Under the pieces are notes generated by a model. It saw only the letters and a list, made by a program, of their open reading frames with translations, was not told the origin of the DNA and did not search any database. From contig JAGLXL010000005.1 of the NCBI GenBank assembly GCA_023132895.1, positions 16,790 to 80,789 of the forward strand: a DNA stretch of 64,000 nucleotides, written 5' to 3'. This DNA comes from Nanobdellota archaeon. Its GTDB lineage: Archaea > Nanobdellota > Nanobdellia > Woesearchaeales > JAGLXL01. The position numbers were made by a program, and so were the translations under genes. This document shows positions 60,476 through 64,000 of the stretch, in pieces (position 1 is the first letter of the stretch; each line of letters opens with the position of its first letter).

Positions 60476-61507
60476 TTAGACCACTAATTTCTCTACTTTT
60501 TCCTTTGGAAAGTTGTTGAGTTTTAATTTGGTGATAACATTGAGATTTCTAATTTCTAATTCCTTTTCAATCATGAATTGAATGATGGGGCCAGAGGTTA
60601 AAGTGAATTTAGCATTGAGTTCATAGCCAAGTTTTCTTAAATATTTGAAAAAGCAATTTTCTATATCTAAAAATGATTCTTTGCTGAAATGCTCTTTGTA
60701 ACAGGTCTTTTCAAAGACACATTCTAATTGGTTTAAATCAGAAGCTGATTCTAAATCTTTAATTGGAACATTGCCTTCAACAATAAATTCAACATTGATT
60801 TCTTTTTCCAGTTTTCTGAGGGCTAGTCTGGTGTTGAATAAATCAATCATAGTCATCCAATAATCCCTGACAGCACCAGCGGGATCACCAATCTTATTGG
60901 TTTCTGCCCAGACTTCTTCTAACCATTTTTTGTCTAATGAAGTGTTGATCATGGGCAAGTCTTCTATGGTTTTATCACTAAAAATATCAGCATAAAATGT
61001 TTCTGAGACGGCGTTGGTTAAATCCTGGAATGACCTGACTTCCTGCAGTTTGATTTTTAAGAATGAATCACTGACAAAATCAATTTCTGTTAAATCTTCC
61101 TGATTTTTGAGATGATTTAATATTTTTTTAACTTCCTTGATTTCAAATTTCCTGTTGATTAAATTGACTAGTTTTTGGAGTTTTTTTGGCGAGATTTCCT
61201 CGACCCATTCAAAGGTTTCAAAAAGATTTTTTTCCAGGGCTTTGGAAAGGTCTTTGAATTCATTGTGGCGTGCATAGATATCCTTGTATTGGGTGTTTTC
61301 CATGACACCAAAGAGTTCTTTTGGATAAGAAACCTGAGCCATTTCCTGGTAATCTTTTTCTTTTAACATGAAACCGCTTCGAGCTGAAGTTCGGGTGTTA
61401 GCATATAAGTAAGGCTGCATTTTCATAGACTGGCCAATAGTTGGAATAATAACTGCTAAAGCGCCAAGACTTGCCAATCCAACTACAATCGGTGCAATAA
61501 TATCCAT
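60476..61507 (-). CDS. atpC: A-type ATP synthase subunit C
   Basis: A 343-residue subunit C (V-ATPase d homologue), helical, sitting on the rotor ring as a socket for the stalk. It has the family NTRTSARSGFMLKEKDYQEM region near the start and three repeats. Unusually, residues 3-24 are strongly hydrophobic (IIAPIVVGLASLGALAVIIPTI), like a membrane anchor. It starts 1 nt after atpE. Confidence 0.9.
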   Translation of the reverse strand: MDIIAPIVVGLASLGALAVIIPTIGQSMKMQPYLYANTRTSARSGFMLKEKDYQEMAQVSYPKELFGVMENTQYKDIYARHNEFKDLSKALEKNLFETFEWVEEISPKKLQKLVNLINRKFEIKEVKKILNHLKNQEDLTEIDFVSDSFLKIKLQEVRSFQDLTNAVSETFYADIFSDKTIEDLPMINTSLDKKWLEEVWAETNKIGDPAGAVRDYWMTMIDLFNTRLALRKLEKEINVEFIVEGNVPIKDLESASDLNQLECVFEKTCYKEHFSKESFLDIENCFFKYLRKLGYELNAKFTLTSGPIIQFMIEKELEIRNLNVITKLKLNNFPKEKVEKLVV

Positions 61508-61508
61508 T

Positions 61509-62042
61509 TTATTTGATTAAGCCTCCAATAACTTTCCTGACTTCAGGCATTAATTGATTGATTTCATCTTCAATCTGGATTTTGACGAGTTTGCCTTCAC
61601 CTTGTTTGATGATAACGCCTTCAATATCTTGTGTTTCGATTTTAGCGTGAGGTGCTGCTTTTTCAACTAATTTTTTGTTTTTAGATGAGCAGACAACTGT
61701 GATTTCCTGGTCTGGGTATTCCTGGAGACGGTTTTCGATTAACTTGTCAAAGTTTTTTTCCAAGTCTTTTTGAACGTCTTTGAGAATTTTTTGAATCATG
61801 TCTTCTCTGTTCTTGAGGACTTTGTTTTTAGCGTCTAGCCTTGCTCTGGACAAAGTCTTGCTTTCTAATAATTCAAGGTGCATTTCCATTTGTTTCTTGA
61901 GTATTTTTTCTTCTGACTGGATTATTTTCTTGTTTTTGTCTTTGATGTCCTTGATTATTTCTTCCTTTTCTTTCTTGATTTTATTTGCTTCTTGTTCAGC
62001 ATCTTTTTGAATTTTTTCTGTGATTCTATTTAAGCCTTTCAT
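61509..62042 (-). CDS. atpE: A-type ATP synthase subunit E
   Basis: A 177-residue peripheral-stalk subunit: Lys/Glu-rich coiled coil (1-105), then a globular C-terminal domain (DQEITVVCSSKNKKLVEKAA ... EGVIIKQGEGKLVKIQIED, quoted in part). It links the head to the membrane part. It lies 10 nt from atpK. Confidence 0.92.
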   Translation of the reverse strand: MKGLNRITEKIQKDAEQEANKIKKEKEEIIKDIKDKNKKIIQSEEKILKKQMEMHLELLESKTLSRARLDAKNKVLKNREDMIQKILKDVQKDLEKNFDKLIENRLQEYPDQEITVVCSSKNKKLVEKAAPHAKIETQDIEGVIIKQGEGKLVKIQIEDEINQLMPEVRKVIGGLIK

Positions 62043-62052
62043 TTTATATCAC

Positions 62053-64000
62053 CTAGATAATTTGTAAACCTAAAAGTATTAGGATCGCGATGAGCAAGCC
62101 AAAGATGGCGTATGTTTCTGGGATTACGGATAATACTAAACCCTTACCAGTTGATTTTGTGTTTTTTAATGAGCCAGCGATGCTGCTGGCTGAGACAACA
62201 CCCTGTCCAATAGCTGAAACAGCTGCTAAACCGATACAGAGACCGGCACCGATGCCACCATAACCCTGCAAGTCGGTGATGCCTGTTTTAATGGCTCCTA
62301 GCAAACCAACTCCTGTCAAGAGTAAGATGGCAATAATAGTTCCGTAGAGAGCCTGTGTTTCTGGCAAGACTGAGAAGAGGATTGATTTACCAAATAATTT
62401 TCCATCTTCTGTAACTGCTGCTGAGCCTGAAGAAGCAGCAATACCCTGGCCAATGGCTGATAATCCTGCAATACCAACTGCCAAACCTGCGCCCATAGCA
62501 ACAAAACCAATTGGAACTGTTAAATCTCCTTTGATAGCTCCTAATAATCCTCCGCCAACAAGCAAGAGGATGGCGATTAAGAAACCATAAAGGGCTTGAG
62601 TTTCTGGCAGGACGGCGAATAAGATTCCTTTACCAAAGTTTGTTTCTTTGGCAACAATGCCTTTGATACCGGCCGAAGCAACTAAACCCTGGCCAACTGC
62701 TGAGATAGCTGAAAAGCCAACTGCAATTCCTGCTCCGACTGCTACTAAACCAATTGGAACTCCAATACCTAGTTTTAATGCTCCAATCAAACCTCCTCCG
62801 ACTAAAAGTAGAATGGCGATTAAGAAACCATATAATGACTGGGTTTGTGGAAGTACAGAGAATAATAATGATTTACCAAATAATTTCTTTTCTTTTGAAA
62901 CTGCGGCAATACCTGAGGAAACAGCATATCCCTGGCCAATAGCTGAGATAGCGGCTAAGCCAACTGCCAAACCTGCACCAATGGCAATAAAACTAGAACC
63001 AGTGCTGATTCCTGATTTGATTGTTCCTATTAATCCTGTTCCGATTAATAATAAAACTGCAATTAAGAAACCCATTAAGGCCTGTGTTTCTGGGATGATT
63101 GAGAAAATAATTCCTTTACCAAACATTTGTGAGTTTTTAGTTGTGGCGGCAACACCCTGAGAAGCTGCTTGTCCCTGGCCAACTGCTGAAACTGCGCCAA
63201 TACCAACTGCTAAAGCAGCGGCCACTGCAATAAAGCCGATGCTTTGGTCAACTCCGGTCACAACTCCGCCAATTAATCCTCCGCCGACTAGTAACAATAC
63301 ACCGATAAGGAAACCGTAAAGAGCTTGTGTTTCTGGCAGGACTGAAAATAAAATAGATTTACCAAACATCTTGGATTTTTCTGTGACTGATTCAATACTG
63401 CTGGAGGCGACTGTTCCCTGGCCAATAGCTGAAACAGCTGAAAAGCCAACTGCCAAACCTGCGCCAATGGCAATCAATCCAACAGCAGTTGAAATCTGGA
63501 CAACACCGGCACTGATTAATCCTCCACCAACTAATAATAAAATTGCAATTAAAAATCCGTATAAAGCCTGTGTTTCTGGTAAGACGCTGAATAAAATTGC
63601 CTTTCCAAAAATTTCTTTTTTTCTGATGATAGCGTCAACACCTTTGGAAGCAGCTAATCCCTGGCCGACTGCTGAAACAGCTGCCAAGCCAACTGCAAAA
63701 CCTGCACCAACTGCAACAAGACCAACACCGGTACTTAATCCTGACTTAACTGCGCCAATTAATCCTCCACCAACTAATAATAAAATAGCAATAAGGAAAC
63801 CGTAGAGAGCCTGTGTTTCTGGCAAGACTGAGAAGAGAATGGATTTACCAAAAGCATCTTTTTTAACTGAAACTGCGTTGATACCTCTGGAAGCAACTAA
63901 ACCCTGGCCAATGGCTGATAAAGCTCCTAAACCAACTGCTAATCCTGCGCCAATGGCAACCATGCCTGTGCCTAATTCTAATCCTGATTTAACTGCTCCG
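62053..64000 (-). CDS. atpK: A-type ATP synthase rotor subunit K, multi-hairpin concatemer (partial)
   Basis: The frame has no start in the window; the ATG at 63963 is internal, since the preceding codons continue the repeat (AVKSGLELGTG). At least eight ~80-residue two-helix units are fused, each with AIGQG or AVGQG in helix 1 and LPETQALYG in helix 2, where Glu binds the H+ or Na+. Unit 5 has PQTQS: codon CAA at 62845-62847 in place of GAA. Ordinary K is one or two hairpins; Methanopyrus is a known case of a much longer fused K. Confidence 0.92.
   Translation of the reverse strand, partial: GAVKSGLELGTGMVAIGAGLAVGLGALSAIGQGLVASRGINAVSVKKDAFGKSILFSVLPETQALYGFLIAILLLVGGGLIGAVKSGLSTGVGLVAVGAGFAVGLAAVSAVGQGLAASKGVDAIIRKKEIFGKAILFSVLPETQALYGFLIAILLLVGGGLISAGVVQISTAVGLIAIGAGLAVGFSAVSAIGQGTVASSSIESVTEKSKMFGKSILFSVLPETQALYGFLIGVLLLVGGGLIGGVVTGVDQSIGFIAVAAALAVGIGAVSAVGQGQAASQGVAATTKNSQMFGKGIIFSIIPETQALMGFLIAVLLLIGTGLIGTIKSGISTGSSFIAIGAGLAVGLAAISAIGQGYAVSSGIAAVSKEKKLFGKSLLFSVLPQTQSLYGFLIAILLLVGGGLIGALKLGIGVPIGLVAVGAGIAVGFSAISAVGQGLVASAGIKGIVAKETNFGKGILFAVLPETQALYGFLIAILLLVGGGLLGAIKGDLTVPIGFVAMGAGLAVGIAGLSAIGQGIAASSGSAAVTEDGKLFGKSILFSVLPETQALYGTIIAILLLTGVGLLGAIKTGITDLQGYGGIGAGLCIGLAAVSAIGQGVVSASSIAGSLKNTKSTGKGLVLSVIPETYAIFGLLIAILILLGLQII

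Noticed and set aside
59546..60480. Direct repeats around the histidine phosphatase gene
   Set aside because: I compared both junctions (C end and F start) and found only short A-rich matches, not a 20-35 bp copy as in the three other cases.
63960..63963. ATG as the true start of the K subunit
   Set aside because: The frame stays open to the window end, and the upstream codons continue the repeat consensus.
1..64000. tRNA, rRNA genes and CRISPR arrays
   Set aside because: I looked for tRNA T-arm patterns, rRNA-like conserved stretches and regularly spaced repeats and found none that I can support.

Overview
This window looks like the chromosome of a small-genome archaeon, most likely a DPANN lineage of the Woesearchaeota/Pacearchaeota kind. 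It is AT-rich. Archaeal markers are transcription factor B, Alba, ribosomal protein S17e, class I lysyl-tRNA synthetase, endonuclease Q, AbrB-PhoU regulators and a complete A-type ATPase stalk/head operon. Promoters have a BRE/TATA form (several share ACCGAAACATTTATA), many genes look leaderless, and internal ribosome binding sites are of the GGTGAT type. I found no tRNA, rRNA or CRISPR array. The lineage is an inference from gene content.

Layout. 0-9.4 kb: an operon of very large secreted Cys-rich proteins, interrupted by a two-gene HTH-nucleotidyltransferase/HEPN toxin-antitoxin-like module. 9.4-11.5 kb: a membrane Ser/Thr kinase. 11.5-24.9 kb: housekeeping genes (EndoQ, LysRS, Alba, S17e, MGMT, TFB, a proteasome-like Ntn hydrolase, aminotransferase, small phosphatases). 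24.9-34.5 kb: methyltransferases, a membrane wHTH protein, a very acidic secreted protein, an FHA protein, an SLT-type lytic enzyme and a methyltransferase-kinase fusion. 34.5-43.9 kb: an accessory island bracketed by two outward-facing AbrB-PhoU genes. It holds paralogous unknown proteins, an HExxH protein with a dead twin, a PD-(D/E)xK protein, a phosphoesterase, a trypsin-like protease, MgtC and Cys-rich miniproteins. 43.8-54.1 kb: a giant TPR-like protein, PHP protein, Bro-N protein, RmuC and unknowns. 54.2-64.0 kb: a TPR protein and the A-ATPase operon (K-E-C-[His phosphatase]-F-A-B-D-44 aa membrane protein), transcribed leftwards and cut by the window end.

The most unusual signals are non-coding. 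(1) Four hairpins, all in the island, display the invariant 14-mer GCAGACTTCCAACA while their stems differ in sequence; each sits just upstream of a start codon. (2) A dispersed hairpin family (arms RAAATC/GATTTY around TTT) mostly occupies 5' leaders. One copy is an exact 54-bp in-frame insertion in a ureohydrolase gene, flanked by 11-bp direct repeats. (3) Three gene-sized insertions (HTH-MNT/HEPN, a methyltransferase, a Bro-N gene) are each bracketed by 21-35 bp direct copies of the neighbouring gene junction. (4) A 60-nt leader at 50.3 kb can form two mutually exclusive helices, one hiding the Shine-Dalgarno. On the protein side, the ATPase rotor subunit is a fused concatemer of at least eight hairpins, one with its ion-binding Glu replaced by Gln, and a histidine phosphatase sits inside the ATPase operon.
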